From Proteles cristata cristata (Eukaryota > Chordata > Mammalia > Carnivora > Hyaenidae): a stretch of 64,000 nt of DNA. The stretch is from positions 550,853 to 614,852 of the forward strand of contig JAESUZ010000347.1 in NCBI GenBank assembly GCA_017311185.1. Reading direction: 5' to 3'. The translations under genes and the position numbers were made by a program. Under the pieces are notes generated by a model that searched no databases, was not told where the DNA came from, and worked only from the letters and a program-made list of their open reading frames with translations. Position 1 is the stretch's first letter, and each line of letters begins with the position of its first letter. Of the stretch, positions 33,001 to 46,085 are shown one piece after another.

Positions 33001-36000
33001 GGGATGCTTAACCAAGCAAACCAGGTGCCTCTGGAAGCAGCTACTTTCAAGCAGTTTCTTCTAGTATTTTCTAGAAAACGGTTATGACAACATCCCAGTG
33101 TTGCTTGCTGTGGACTGTTTCCGACCTGGCATGTAATCCACGTGGCAGGAGGGCTTTGCTTCCCTGTGGCCGCCTGGCACACCCTCCGACTGTCCCTCCT
33201 GCTGCCTGAGCCGAGTCCATCAGCTCCGCGTCCTGAGCCGCTTCCGCGCAGGGGCTGCGGCCGGTTCTGCCTGCTCCGAGTTCCGAGTTCACAACTTTTT
33301 CTTTTTCTTTATTATTATTATTTTTTATTTATTTTTTTGCTGTGAGACTTGGGGCAGGTTACTTAACCTCCCTGGGCCCCAGGATGCTCACTCATACGAG
33401 AGGGTCGCGGTTGTGCCTGCCGCGCAGGGTCAGGAGGGTTTGCTGGCTGAGATGGGTGCCTCTTAGGGCAGCGCCACGCACCTGTCTTTCCCGGAGTTAG
33501 GAACGATCTCTCGCTCTTCCCTACCTGCTTGTCGTGTCCCAGCCCTGACCAGAGAACGCTGCACTCGCCTTTGCACGGGGAGGCCAGCAGGGGTCCTTCC
33601 TGTCCCCGGAGCCTGGCTTGTCTCTGGGTCTGAGCCGGCCCCACCCCACCCCAGGGCTGCCTCCACCTCCTCTGTGAGCACAGGCTCCTCTGGACCCCGG
33701 AGCGAGGGTTCTCAACAGGGAAAGGTTTCACGGCCGTGCGTGTGTGTCTAAAAATGCCTTGACCCTGGAGCCGACCCAGGGTGTGGCTGGCAGAGCCCCA
33801 CATCAGAGAACATTCCCGACGTCCTGAAGCGGTGGTGCCGGCCGCAGGGACCGCTGCTGGGGAGTCCCGTGTCGCCCTGATTCCCCGCCTTTTGCCGGGG
33901 TCCGTGCTCTCTCCGGAAGCCCTCTGGGTGGTCCCTCCCCTCCCTGCGCAGACTCTGGTGGCACCGGCCGTCCGCCAGGTTCTCCCCGCTTGCCTGCTGT
34001 CCTCGGGCCCTTCCGCGTGGACGGTCGTGCTGTTGGGTGGCGGCGAAGGCCCTCTTGCGTTGCCCTGGGCTCCTTTGTTCTCTCTCTTTGCTCCGCTTTC
34101 CCCGGGACTGTGGCTGCTGAGCGCATCCGACTGCGGGCACCGCTCCTGTCTCTTCGGCCTTCTGCTCTGTCCCCTGTGGCCCTTCGTCTGCCTGCCTTTG
34201 GGCTCGTGGTGCCTGGTTCTCCCTCACGTCTGACAACAGCAGGGAGCAGTGGCCGGGCCGCCTGCGCCAGCTCGGGGCTGGCTGCCCTCTCGTCCCACCT
34301 CCGCGCCCAGGGACGCCTGGTGCCGGCCGTGCTGGGACTACCGAAGTTGGCAAATCTCCGAGTCAGAGCTTTTCCTGCTGAGAGCGGCTGATCGTGGCCG
34401 GGCAGTCAGCACGGATTCTTTGGGACATCCTCGCTCTGCTGACCCTTGTCTCCACCACATCCTGTTTGTTGGCCTCTCGCGTGCACAAACGTCTGGAACA
34501 CCGGCTCTGCCAGCATTTGGGGGGCGGCTAAGAGTTGCCTGGTGGCTCACTTTGGGGTGCTTGGGCGGGGGCACCTGCTGTCCTGGGGTCTACACGTGTT
34601 AGTGTCTGGGCTGCTCGGTGTCTCCGGGGAGGGGTTCTCTGGTCTTCTGCCCCAGGGCTAGAGTCCTGCTCGCCATTGCTGTGGCCCGGTGATGTCCTGC
34701 CCAGTGCACAGACTGCTCCTCCTGGCGGGCTGGCCTCTTGTCCAGACCACAGAGATGGGCTTGGCGCCTGGGTGCTGGGGTCAGGGAGGGACCTTTGGAA
34801 GAGCCAGGTGCCCCCACTTCCCGCACATCCCTGGGGTTCCGGGGAGCAGGGCTTCTCCCCCGTCCCTCCACGTGTCACTGACCACTGGCCCTTCTCATCC
34901 TGCTAAAACTTTGTGGTTGTGTCTTCGCGGCAGCCGCCTCCTGCATCCCCTTCGCCCCTGTGTGTTTGTACCACGTGTATTCCTCCTGGTGGGTTTGAGG
35001 GGCGGAGAGAGCCGTGTCTGCCTCCTGGCACGTTTCTCTGACACAGAGAGGCCCATTCTCCGTTGACAGATGGTCTGTGGCCTTCTCTCCGCAGCAGGCG
35101 TCCCCGCTGTCAGCGGGCACCTCGGGTCCTGCTCCGTGGGATCCCCTGGGTGGAGAGCTCTCCTGGGTCCTGACAAGGCCCCTCCTGTTGGTGTGGTGGC
35201 CGTGGAGAGTGGCTCCAGGGACGCCCGGACGGTGCCACGGTGAGCGCGACTCGGGCCGTGCCGCCTGCCGGAGCCTGACGCCACCCTGTCTTCCGGCAGG
35301 AGCAACAAGGGCGCGGTGGGCAACCGCGTCACCACCATGCTGCACAACCGCTACAGCCCCTCGGACAAGGCGCCGCCGCCCAAGAGCTCCAACCACGCGG
35401 CCCCCTCCCTCAAGTAAGGCGGGGGGCACGGGGTGGGGGCGGTGGCTGATGTGCGCGGAACACGGCAGGAGCCCGGACGCCCCGAGCTGCCACCCTTGCC
35501 AGCCGAGGGCACCAGGGCAGAGAGACACCAGAGCCCGGTGGGCAATCCCCCCCAGCGTGGGGTCCCCACCGAGGAAGCCGCAGCCTCTCCCCGAGTCTCC
35601 GGCCCCCTGGCTGAGGCCAGGGCAGCCCCGTGCATGTTACCCCCATCCGCCCTGCCTGGCACACTCGAAGTCAAGGGCTGCCGTCGGGTGTCTTGGGTCA
35701 CCGTCTGGCTCTGGGATCTTGTGGCTCTGGAGACTTCTTTGCTTTTTCCTTTTTTTTAAATCATTTTTTAAAGTGTATTTATTTACAGAGAGGGCGCACG
35801 CACGTGGGCATGCGCACATATGTGGAGCGTGGGAGGGAGGAACAGAGAGGGAGAGACAGAGAGAGAGAATCAGCGCAGAGCCTGATGCCAGGCTCAAACT
35901 CATGAACCATGAGATTATGACCTGAGCCAAGATCAAGAGTCGGATGCCTAACTGCGTGAGCCTCGGGTGCCCCCGACCTCTTTGCTTTTTTTAATGCAAA

Positions 36001-39000
36001 GAGCCCAGTAGCCTCCCACGTGCTGTGTGGGAGGCAGGTGCCCCTGGGGACCGACTAGTGTGTTGGAACCGGGGAGTGGCCGTGCCCACCGCCGATGTCC
36101 TGTGGGTGTGTCCTTCCAGGCCCGAACCCCTGGGACGGACCCTCTTCTCGCAGGCAGAGCCACGTGCTGGGGCCTGAGGGGGCCTGGGCGGGGCCAGTGA
36201 GCCTTTTCTGCTCTTCTGTCAGCAACATCCTCAAGGCGGCCACCGGTGAGGGGGACAGCAGCGGCTCTGGGAAGCCACACAAGAATTTCTCCAGCAGCAG
36301 CCCCGTGGCCCAGAACAACACGGGGGGGCCCCCAGGCCCGTTCAGACGCAAGGAGGTGACGGAGGAGGAGGCCGAGAGGTGATCGTGGGCTGGGGGCCAG
36401 GGGGGAGCCTGAAGCTCACTTAGTAGAAATTTCCACTTAAGAATTGTTTTAAAATATGGAGGCCGATAGAACCTCGTACCGTACAAACCCATTCATACCA
36501 CATGTCAAGAAGAGGCGGATCTGGAACCACAGTTGCTCGGGGCCCATGGCCGCAGAAGGCCATCTTCCCGGGGGTGACAGAAATGCTCTAAAACTCGGTC
36601 ACGCCGGCAGTCGTTGAACCGTGTACTTAAAGGGGATAGGTTTTATGGTATGTAAATCGTACATCACTGAAACCATTTGTTAGAAAAGCGTTAAGTGGAA
36701 GAAAGACATAAAACTAAAAACACCCCAAACAGCCTCATGGCCGCATCCCCTGAAACTCGCCCTGGGGGGCGCTGAGGGTGGGCTGCAGCCAGATCTTCCG
36801 CCGGGGCCCCAGGTCCACGGTGTCGCTCCCGGTCAGGAACCTTGTGCTGGTCAGAGTGTGGACTTTGTGGGGCCCTGGAGGTGGGTGAGTGGCGCTGGCG
36901 GCCTGGTGCTTCCCGACTGGCTGTGTGTCAGCAAACAGGCCCCTTTGTGCGCCGGTCCCGAAGCCATCTGTGTCCTGGATGCTCCGTTAGGGCTTTTGCT
37001 GAATAAATCGTCAAGTGGTCCCGAGAGCCGAGGTTAAGGCTTTTTAGAGTTTACTCAGCTTTACTGAGTCGAAGTGATTAATGTCGATGTACAATAAGAT
37101 GCACCCATTTTAGATGTATTGTTGGCCGCATTCGGGCACGTGTTGAAGCTCTGTGGTCTGCAGGTCTGTCACCCCCTGGGCCCCCCGCAGGCCTTTTATC
37201 CGGCTTCACCAGGCCTGACCCTGGCCACATGGATCTGTTCCCTTAGGGCTTTGCCTTTTCTAGAATACTCTACGGCCCGAGCACCCAGCCCGTGACCTAT
37301 CATGCCCAGCTGGGTCTCTGGTTTGTTGCTTTTTGTCGGTGAATAGCGCCCACTGTCAGGGCAGAGGCACACACCCACAGCCGGTGTGCTGGGCGCAGTG
37401 CCGGGCCTGGGGATCGAGCACAGAGTCCGCGGATGGCGTCTTCATTTCCGCAGGGCCGTGCAGCTGTAGGCTTCCCTGCCTGCCCCGACCGCCGGGGGGA
37501 CCCCCGGAGGAGCGGCCATCACTCATCACTCACCCAGTTTCGCGGGTGCTGCACCCGCAGGTTTATCCACCAGGTGAACCAGGCTGCCGTCACCATCCAG
37601 CGCTGGTACCGCCAGCAGCGGCAGCGGCGCCAAGCCAGAGCTGCCCGCCAAGGGCACCCACCCGCATTGAGGCGAGAGGTCAGTGGGGGGTGTGAGCTGT
37701 ATGGGCGAAAATCCCAGGGGTCCCAGCTGTGTACAGTGGGGTTTCTGGGACCCATGGGCCCACACTCCATCTGGGGGCTCCCTTCCTCTGTGCCCTGAGT
37801 CGGGGCTTCTGCTCCGAGATGCAGAGCTGCCTCCCCACCCAAAGGAGCCGCTGGCCACAGGGAGGGAGGCTTGTCTTCCCTGGGGCAGAGAAGGGCAGGT
37901 TGGGGGGGGGCGGGGGGTCCCGTGGGAACACAGGTCTGGATCGAGCAAGCCAGCTATGGCTTCCACAGGAGCAGCGGCAGCAGCTGGGAGACGGGAGCCC
38001 CCTGAGCCTGCACCAGCAGAAGGAGGCGGCCAGGAGGAAGGTCCGGGAAGAGAAGGCGCGCCAGGCCAGGCGAGCGGCCATTCAGGTACCTGCGTGCCGC
38101 TCAGTGCCGAGTCAGCTGACAGCCGCCGGGTCCACCCCTGTGCCTGAGAGCAAGGCTGTGCTCCTGGAGGACCCCCGCCTGCTGCCTTCCCTGGCCCTCC
38201 TCCCCCCAAGCCCCTGGACACTGGGCCTCAGGGCAGCCTGGCGGAAGGAGGGCTGGGCGCCTGGCTCGTCCTGGGCGAGGCTCCTCAAGGTGCCCCCCAT
38301 GGCAGGAGCTGCAGCAGAAGCGAGCCCAGGAGTCAGGCGCCCCTGAGCTCGGGCTGCTGAAGGAGGCGCGGGAGCCGGAGAAGCCCCAGCCTGCCCGGGA
38401 GCCGCCCCTGAGGCCCGGCAGCTCTGCTCAGGCCCACCAGACCCACAAGGCCAATAACGCCAAAGCCGGTGAGCTCACCCGAGACCTAGCCTGCCCCTGC
38501 CTTCTAGCTGTAAGCACTCTCAAGGTCATCGCCCTGCCTGGCGCCCCCCACCCCCACAGGGCTATGGCAGGAAGGAGGCATGGCCTCTGCTGCCGTCCCC
38601 TGGCCCCCACGCCATTACCCATTTGGCCACCTCCACCATGGAGGCGGAGGCTCGGCTGTGTGGCCCCCCCCCGCCCCCTCTGCTTCTTCACTCCCACCCC
38701 TCTTGTTCTGAAGCTGGACACGGCGACCCTAAAGACCAGGGAGGCCAAGGGTTCTGGGGCGGATTTGGCACCAGTTTCCCTGACCCTTTACCCCAGAGGC
38801 CAGGGCTCCTGAATGTTCCCTCTGCCCCACATGAAGTCTGCCGTGGCCCCGCTGTCACGAGTTCTCCCTTCCCCTGTGCGCGGTGTCTTCTCAAGGGCCC
38901 TTCCAGATTTGCTGCCCCCAGGTGGGGTGACGCCCCCTGGGCCAACGCTCTGCTCTGTCGTGCAGGAGTTGGCTTCCGTACCGCAGGCGCAGAGGACCCC

Positions 39001-42000
39001 CGCCAGCCGGCCTCCAACCCCTCCCCAGAGCCCCGGCAGTTTCCAGAGAACAAGCCTCAGGTTTCCGTCCATACAGCCCTTCCCGTCCGCCCTCTCCGGC
39101 CTCAGCCTGGGTGGCCCGAGCCTGCACCTGCATGGCTGTGGGGTCACTCGTGCCAGGAAGGGCTGCCCAGAATGGGTATTGTTGCAGGGAGGGGGTCTCA
39201 CAGATTGCTCTGGAACCCCGCTGGGCTGTCACAGAAACCCTGGGGTGGGGCCCCCGTGTGCATGCCCACGGAAGGGAGCAGGAGGCTCAGAGGTTAGGTG
39301 GGGGCCGAAGCCACTGGGCTGAGGGGCAAGGAGGCCAGGTCACCCTCGTTTTCCTGGCGGTGGGTCGGGGTGTGCCTGATCCACGTGGCTAAGTGGCCGT
39401 GAGCCTATGGGGAGGAGGCCTCCCCTCTCCAGCCCCCACGGTTCTCTGGGGGGGTCTCGGCCTCTGATGGCCTCAGTGGCTGTCCCTCCTGCTTGTCCAC
39501 TGCAGGATGCCAGCTCCCAGGATGTGGCCAGTGAGGATCTGGAGGTGGTGGGCCCTGCCCAGGGCAAGGCCCAGTCCAGGGCCACCCTGGATGAGCTGCT
39601 GGCCACACTAAGGCTGCTGGAGGAGGAGCCTGAGCCGCTGCCCAACCCCAGGGCCTATCACAGGGACAAATCCTCCTGGACCAATGAGGTGACCGCAGGC
39701 TGCGTCCTCCCTCGGCCCAGCCCCGGGTGCCGGTGCCATCTACACGGGAGACGGGGGCGGGGTGGGGGCCACGGGAGCCCACTGGGCCTCTGCTGGCTCC
39801 AGTCAGGCCCTAACAAGGGCAGGTGGGGCTCGTTGAACCGCTCTCTCATTGGAGGGCTTGCTGAGGTTTAGGGTGCTCAGAACAGCGGGGGACGGGGGAC
39901 GGGTGCTGCCGCTCCACCAGCGCCCCTAGGCCACGCCCTACAAGCATCTGGGCAGCCCGAGAGGCCCTACCTTCCAGACCGGGTCCCACCGCCTTCCCAG
40001 CCCCTGTCCCTGCACTCGATCCACCCCTGAGGCTGTGCCCCCTCCCCTGCAGGAGGACGATGCCAGCCCGCTGACGGCAGACAACCTGGAGAGGTTCGGG
40101 AAGCTCGGCACGTGCGCCAGTCCCCCCGAAGACGGGACTCTGCTCTCGGAGGCCAAGCTGCAGAGTATCATGAGCTTTCTGCACGAGATGGAGAAGTCAG
40201 GGCAGGACCGGCCGGCCTCAGCCCCCCAGGTGCGGGGGGGGTCCCCAGGGAGGGACGCCAGGTTACCACCCAGCTGGCCATCGCCTGACGCACGCCACCT
40301 TCCCAGGGGCTGGTGCCGGACGAGGGGCGCCTGGAGCCCGCGTCCACGGTGAGCTCTTCTGTGATGCGGCTGAAGCTGGAGGTGGAGGAGAAGAAGCAGG
40401 CGGTGGGGCTGCTGCAGAAAGCGCTGGTAATGTCCTGCCGGGTCCCCGCCCCGGGCCGTCACTGCATCAGCGCCGGGCAAACCCTCACACACCCCGTGGG
40501 GCCATTGCTGCTTTGCCCCGCTCCCCAGCTGGGTGTGTCCCCCGCCCCCCCACAGGTGCAGCAGCGGGACCTCACCGTCCGGCGGGTCAAGGAGACAGAG
40601 AAGGAGCTGGGCCGGCAGCTGCGGCAGCAGAGGGACCACTACGAAGCCACCATCCAGCGGCACCTGTCCTTCATCGACCAGGTGCTGCCTCCCCGGCAGT
40701 AGGGCGCCAGGGAAGAGGGGCCCGGACCCGCACGGCTCAGGGGGTCGTTAGGTTCCAGACTGGCTCGGGCCTCACGGACACTTCTAGACCACAGGGCCTC
40801 CTGGCAGGCCTGCTGCTCCCTGGTGTAGACTCGGCAGCATCTTCCCCGCGGGGCTGCTTGACGGCCCGGTCCAGGGCGTCACTGGTGCTCCCCCCACGGC
40901 CACGGCCCCCAGCCACGCCCCTGGGCCACATGTGCGCCTGTGGTCTCAGCCCCCGAGACCCCCGGTGGGAGAGGAGGGGAGGTCCGGGATTAAGGGGGCG
41001 GGGCCCGGTCTCAGGGCAGCCACCTCAGCCCCAGCCCTTGACCCGCCACAGCTGATTGAGGACAAGAAGGCGCTGGCGGAGAGGTGCGAGGCCGTGGTGG
41101 CGGAGCTGAAGCAGGGCGACCAGAGGCGCAGGGCCAGGGAGGCCCAGGTGCAGGAGCAGCACGAGCTGGTGAGCCCCTCGGGCGGGAGGCCGCGGCTGGA
41201 GTGGCGGCTCTGCGGCCCCGAGGAGAGTAGGGCAGCCTCGGAGGTTTGCAAACAGGATCGCTGGGCCCACCGTGGAGCCTCGAGCCCCCGGGTCCCCAAG
41301 TCCCCCACCCCCGGGACCAGGTGCCTCCCTGCACTGGAGCTGTGCTGGGTGCTAGGCCCCGGGGTGGGGGCCGATCACCCTCCTGTGTCGCACACGTGGT
41401 GGTGGGGCTGACAGGCGCCACCGCCTGCCCGCAGCCCTGGCCGTGTGGGAGCCTGAACTGCCCCAGCTCTGGGCGCCTGGGCAGAGGGACCTCCCCTAGT
41501 TTTCCTGGCTCTGCCATCCGAGGACCGTGCCCTGCCTCAGCCTGCTTTACTGGCGGTACTGGGCTGCCTCCCCTCCCCTGCCTGGTGCCGCTTCCCACCG
41601 TGTAGGCTGCGGTGGTCCCCAGGCCGAGAGCTGACTTGAGGGAGGGGACCAGGGTTGGGGGCCTTCTGTCACACAGAAGGGGGGACTCGGGAGTACCCCA
41701 GTAAGGCCTCTGCAGGCCGATTACTTCCCCCATCTCAAGCCTCCAGCCCGGACCCTGCCTCGCCCTCCAGGGAAGCCAGAATAGTAGTGCCAGTGTGCGC
41801 AGGGCCGGGGTGGGGGTGGGTGGCTGAGGGCCGGGGTCTCTGTTGATTTCCTGTTTCTTCTCTTGCAGGAGATTAAGAAACTCAAAGAACTAATGAGCGC
41901 CACCGAGAAAGTCCGCAGAGAGAAGTGGATCAATGAGAAAACCCGAAAAATCAAGGAGATTACAGTCCGAGGTGGGGACCGGCCACACTCCTCGGTGGTC

Positions 42001-45000
42001 AGAGGCTGACAGGCCACACGGCCCAGGGGGAGTCACGGGGGTCTTTGAGCAGGAACAGCAGTTTTGGATATACTCACAGTAGAGACGGCCTTTTTGGGCA
42101 GCTACAAGGCCTCAGGTGCCGCGGTCCAGGCGGCTTCGAGGCCGGGAGGAGGCAGAGAGGGGGCTGGCCACTGGCCGAGGACCTGGGACAAAGGGTGGGT
42201 CCGGGAGGAAGGGCCTTGCCTTCCCCTCTGCTGCCTGAACTCTTCCTTTCCACGGGCTCGAGCCGGGTGGGCGCATGAGGGGCATGCGGGGTTCCCTGCT
42301 ACCTGCTTAGAGGGTGGGTCTGAGGGCTGACGGGGCACCCAGCTGTGCCCGCCACACCTGGCCCTTCTGCCCCAGGACACTCTCTTCCCCAGTGACTGTC
42401 GTCTCCAAGGCGAGAGCCCTGGGGCCAGAGCTGTGCGGAGGGGAGCCGGGGGAGAGGGGGATGGTGGTGGGCCCGGGTGGACTCAGCTGTGCCTGGAGCC
42501 TCTGGGGGTGTGGCGGTGGGGTCCTGTGACTGGACTGCAGTTCTGGTGTCAGGGTGGGCGAGAACTGGGGGTCCCCTACAGCGCTGGGGACAAGAGTCAG
42601 GCTGCAGCAGCAGAGCGGGCAGGGGTCGGGGGTCCCCTGCGGCCCTGGCACTGTGGCGCCCCCCCTCCAGGCCTGGAGCCCGAGATCCAGAAGCTGATCG
42701 CCCAGCACAAGCAGGAGGTGAAGAAGCTCAAGAGCCTGCACGAGGCGGAGCTGCTGCAGGTGGAGGCGCGCGCGGCCCAGCGCTACGGGCGCCAGGTGGA
42801 GGAGCTGCGGGAGCACCTGCAGCAGGAGAAGGAGGCGCTGGGCCGGCAGGAGCGGGAGCGCGCCCAGCAGCGGTGCGTGCGCGCGACTGCGCCAGAGACG
42901 GGGTGGGGGGGGCCCGGAGGCGGGCGTCCCTGGGGGGGCGGGCGGGCAGCGGTGCGAACGTGCCCGGCAGAGCCCGTCCGGTCCCTCAGCTTCGAGGAGC
43001 ACGTGGAGCAGGAGCAGCGGGCCCTGCAGCAGCAGCGACGGCGGCTCTACAGCGAGGTGGCCGAGGAAAAGGAGCGGCTGGGCCAGCAGGCAGCCAGGTG
43101 CCCGGGGAGGGGAGGGCCGGGCGCCGCCGCCGCGCCCCCAGCCCGCGCTGACCGGACCTGTCGCGGGCCCACAGGCAGCGGGCGGAGCTGGAGGAGCGGA
43201 GACAGCAGCTGGAGGAGAGCAGCGCCGCCGAGGGCCGGGCGCTCAGGGCCGAGTTTGAGAAAGGGCGAGAGGAGCAGGAGCGCCGGCACCAGGTGTGCGC
43301 CCGTGACCCCAGCCCCCACTCCCGTCCCCCATCCCTCTCTCCTTACCCGCGCACCCCACCCCGTCCCCCCTGCTCTCTGGTGTCCCCTGCACCCCCACCC
43401 TCCGGCCGCTGCTGGGCGATGGGGGCACCATGTCGGGGGCACCGTCGGGCCTCACCCTGCCTGCCAGAGTGGCAGCCACTTGGAGCGCTGGGCGGAGCCT
43501 GCAGACCCTCTCCCCTGGTCCCCTGCACACCCTCAGGCCAGCTCCTACCGCGGCAGGAGCTCCACGCCTGCTCTCACCGCGCTGTCCGCCCCCCAGATGG
43601 AGATGAAGGCCCTGAAGGACCAGCTGGAGGTCGAGCGACAGACGTGGACAGCCAGCTGTGCCCAGAAGGAGGTGCGGAGCGGAAGCGCCTCATTCCTTCC
43701 TGCCCAGCCCCCCAGACATCAAAGCAGGCGGCATGCGGTTCTGCTTCCGTGGCCTCCCCAAGGGCGAGGTTCCCGGTGTCACCGTGGGGCAGCTCAGGGG
43801 TCAGTGTGTTTGTGTGCTAACACCGGAGTGCAGGCCCGGCGGCCAGGTCAGGCCAGGTCAACGGCAGAGGAGGCCGTTTCTCGCCCCTCCCTTCCTCCAG
43901 CTCGCGCTCTCAGGGTTCACGCTCGGCCAGCGAGCAAACTGGGACACTTAGCAGGCGGTCTCCCTCCTTAGCTTCCAGTGCCTTCCACAGGCATGCACTG
44001 CATCGCCAGGCTTGCCCGTTCGGGAAAGAGGCCGTGGTGGACAGGTGCACAGGGCCACACACGAGGCGATGGCCCGTTGGCCTAGTGACAGGCAGCCCCC
44101 TGCGTGCCCTGTAGCTATGCACAGTGGCCGCTGTATTTGTTGGTCACGTCTGCAGATGTGGGCAGCTGGGTGACGGGCTTGTGCTGTGAAGCCTGGCATG
44201 GTTTCGAGTGGCCTCCCTAAGGCCTGGCCCGGCTGGGCCTTCACTCGCCAGGCGGGAGGTGAACGCGGCTCTCAGAGCCAGGACCCGGGCCCTCCTTGAG
44301 CCTGGCGGGGCTGGCAGCAGACTGGGCCGCACTGCCCACGCTCCCCCGTGTGCCCTGCCTGTGGCCCTGGGTCTGAAGATCCCCCGCGAGAGCTGTCGAG
44401 GGGGGCGGGGTCTGCCACCCCGCACGCGCCGTGTCGCCAGCCCCCACCGAGCCCCGTGCGCCCCCAGGAGGCCTGGCTGCTGAACCGGGAACGCGAGCTG
44501 AGGGAGGAAATCCGGAGAGGCCGGGACGAGGAGATCGAGCTGGTCATCCACCGGCTGGAGGCGGACATGACGCGCGCCAGGGAGGAGAGCGAGCAGGCCG
44601 CCGAGAGCCGGTGAGGCCTTGTCCCGCCGGCCCCCGCGGTGCCCTGCGTCCCCGGAGCCCCCTGACGCTGCCCTGCCGGCCCCCCAGCCTCAGGCGCATC
44701 CGGGACAAGTACGAGACGGAGCTCTCGGAGCTGGAGCAGTCGGAGCGGAAGCTGCAGGAACGCTGCGCGGAGCTGAAGGGGCGCCTCGGGGAGGCCGAGG
44801 GGGAGAACCTGCGCCTGCAGGGCCTGGTGCGGCGGAAGGAGAAGGAGCTGGCCGAGGTGGCGGCGGTGAGCGCGGCGGGGGGCGCGTGGGGGGCGGGAGG
44901 CGCTGCCCCAGCGCGTGCGGGTCCCCGCTCAGGCCCCCCCGTGCTGGCCCAGGTGAAGGAGCAGCTGGCCCGTGAGCGCAGCAGCCTGGCCGAGGTGCTC

Positions 45001-45964
45001 CGCCAGGAGTTCGCCGAGCGGCTGGCGGCCTCCGAGGAGGACGCGCGGCGGGCCAGGGCCCAGCTGGAGCAGCTCACGCGGGAGAAGCAGGCGGAGCTGG
45101 AGGAGGTGCACGGGAGGTGGGCTGTGGGCCGGCTGGGGTCCTTGGGGAGCATGGGGGGTGGGGGGGGGGAGGAGGGGGCCCGAGCTGGGGTCCTTGGGGA
45201 GCACGTGGGAGGGGGTCTGTGGGACGGAGCCCGCAGCTCCAAACCACAGGGAATGCGGGACCCGGGACCTGAGAACGGAAAGCAGGGTGCACGTCTGCCT
45301 CTCTTTGCAGCTGACGCAGAGCGGGTCAGCAGGTGCTGTGCGCAGTCTCCGTGTGAGACTTGGCCCCAGGCCCCGCTGGCCTGGCTTCCCAGCATCATAG
45401 CAGGACCAGGGTCCGCTTCTGCCCCAGGAGGGCGGCCTCCAGGGAGGCCGGGGTCAAGCAGCAGCTGACGTGCGGGAGGAGTCCCGGCCCCGGGGGGTTA
45501 GCAGCAGGCAGCTCCCCCAGCCCGGCAGCGCCCCTCAGTCCTTCCAGAGAGGCGGACCTGGGGCGGCTCCCTCCAGGGTTCCCACGGAGCCCGTCCTGTG
45601 GGCAGTGGCCTGGGGCCAGCCGTGGGGGTCACAGCCCCAGGCGTCGACCCCTCCCGGCCGGGTGGCCACGCTCAGCTGTGTGCCACCCGGGGGTCTGGCC
45701 GGGGTGCCGAGCCTAAGCCCACTGCACGCTCCCCCGCAGGGTGAAGGCAGCCCTGGCAAAGAAGGAGGAGGCCGTGCGCAGCCTCTGGAAGCAGCATGAG
45801 GTGGGTCCCCGAGGCCGGGCCAGGGGCGGGGTGGGGGGGTGGCGGGGGGGGTTGCCAGGGCCTGACCGCAGGTGGGCTGCGTGTCGCAGGCTGCAGTGAA
45901 GCGGGCTGACCACCTGGGGGAGCTGTTGGAGCAGCGCAAGCGGCCGTTGCCCAGCGCCAAGTGA
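30050..45964 (+). CDS. CEP131: CEP131 (AZI1), centriolar satellite/cilium protein
   Basis: Centrosomal protein of 131 kDa: a centriolar-satellite protein needed for ciliogenesis, BBSome traffic and genome stability. Coding exons: 30050-30235, 30544-30653, 31063-31177, 31386-31513, 35300-35413, 36223-36378, 37561-37678, 37969-38085, 38306-38468, 38966-39060, 39506-39688, 40053-40229, 40307-40426, 40556-40681, 41052-41168, 41869-41971, 42671-42872, 42990-43097, 43175-43292, 43597-43671, 44468-44610, 44688-44865, 44953-45116, 45740-45800 and 45890-45964 (TGA). All junctions agree in phase and give 1083 residues, the human length. The N-terminal third is disordered, with basic phospho-motifs RSFS (Ser50) and RRSNS (Ser81) matching human Ser47 and Ser78, the MK2/14-3-3 sites. 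An IQ motif ([14 protein letters not shown]) lies near residues 280-293. From about residue 580 to the end the protein is long coiled coil rich in E, Q, R and L. The start ATG lies in the second exon, 15 bases after its acceptor. Confidence 0.96.
32303..32473 (+). repeat. CAN-SINE, forward, internally deleted
   Basis: Has the head gggcgcctgggtggctcag but goes straight to gtcatgctctcatggttgtg, so about 25 bases of the tRNA-like part are missing. An A/T-rich tail follows. Confidence 0.9.
32522..32733 (+). repeat. CAN-SINE, forward
   Basis: Full-length copy from ggggcacctgggcagctcag to an aaataaataaag tail; B-box-like ggttcgagccccg present. Confidence 0.93.
32856..33032 (-). repeat. CAN-SINE, reverse, old
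   Basis: Reversed, diverged copy: an aaatgtttatttattttgag tail side, then a purine-rich zone, ending in accaggtgcct. Confidence 0.85.
35754..35974 (-). repeat. CAN-SINE, reverse
   Basis: Reversed SINE in the intron after CEP131 coding exon 5. Its purine-rich part carries an extra cacgcacgtgggcatgcg insert-like segment. Confidence 0.88.
36430..36700 (+). repeat. L1 3' UTR relic
   Basis: Old L1 3' end wording: ggggtgacagaaatgctcta, ttgaaccgtgtacttaaagg, tatggtatgtaaatcgtac. It lies in the intron between CEP131 coding exons 6 and 7. Confidence 0.65.
37040..37150 (+). repeat. Old interspersed repeat fragment
   Basis: cagctttactgagtcgaag followed by gtacaataagatgcacccat resembles a common mammalian repeat; related text recurs at 59035. 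Family not assigned. Confidence 0.4.
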
Positions 45965-46085
45965 CGGAGCCCAGCCTGGACGGGATGGTGGGCCCTTCCC
46001 TCCCTCTGCCCCAGGGTCAGGTCGTCCTGAGGTTAGAGCCCCGTAGCTGCATTTTGATAGTAAAGAGATGTTTTTAATAACTTGG
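45965..46085 (+). other. CEP131: CEP131 3' UTR with AGTAAA poly(A) signal
   Basis: Short 3' UTR. No AATAAA follows the stop, but the variant AGTAAA occurs near 46060 and a TG-rich stretch (cttggtgtgaccctg) follows at about 46081. Confidence 0.6.

Larger units (their letters stand above)
31514..35299 (+). other. CEP131: CEP131 large intron between coding exons 4 and 5
   Basis: The longest intron of the gene, about 3.8 kb. It carries three SINEs (32303-32473, 32522-32733 and 32856-33032) and GC-rich unique sequence at about 33400-35250, where no exon or known repeat was recognised. Confidence 0.8.
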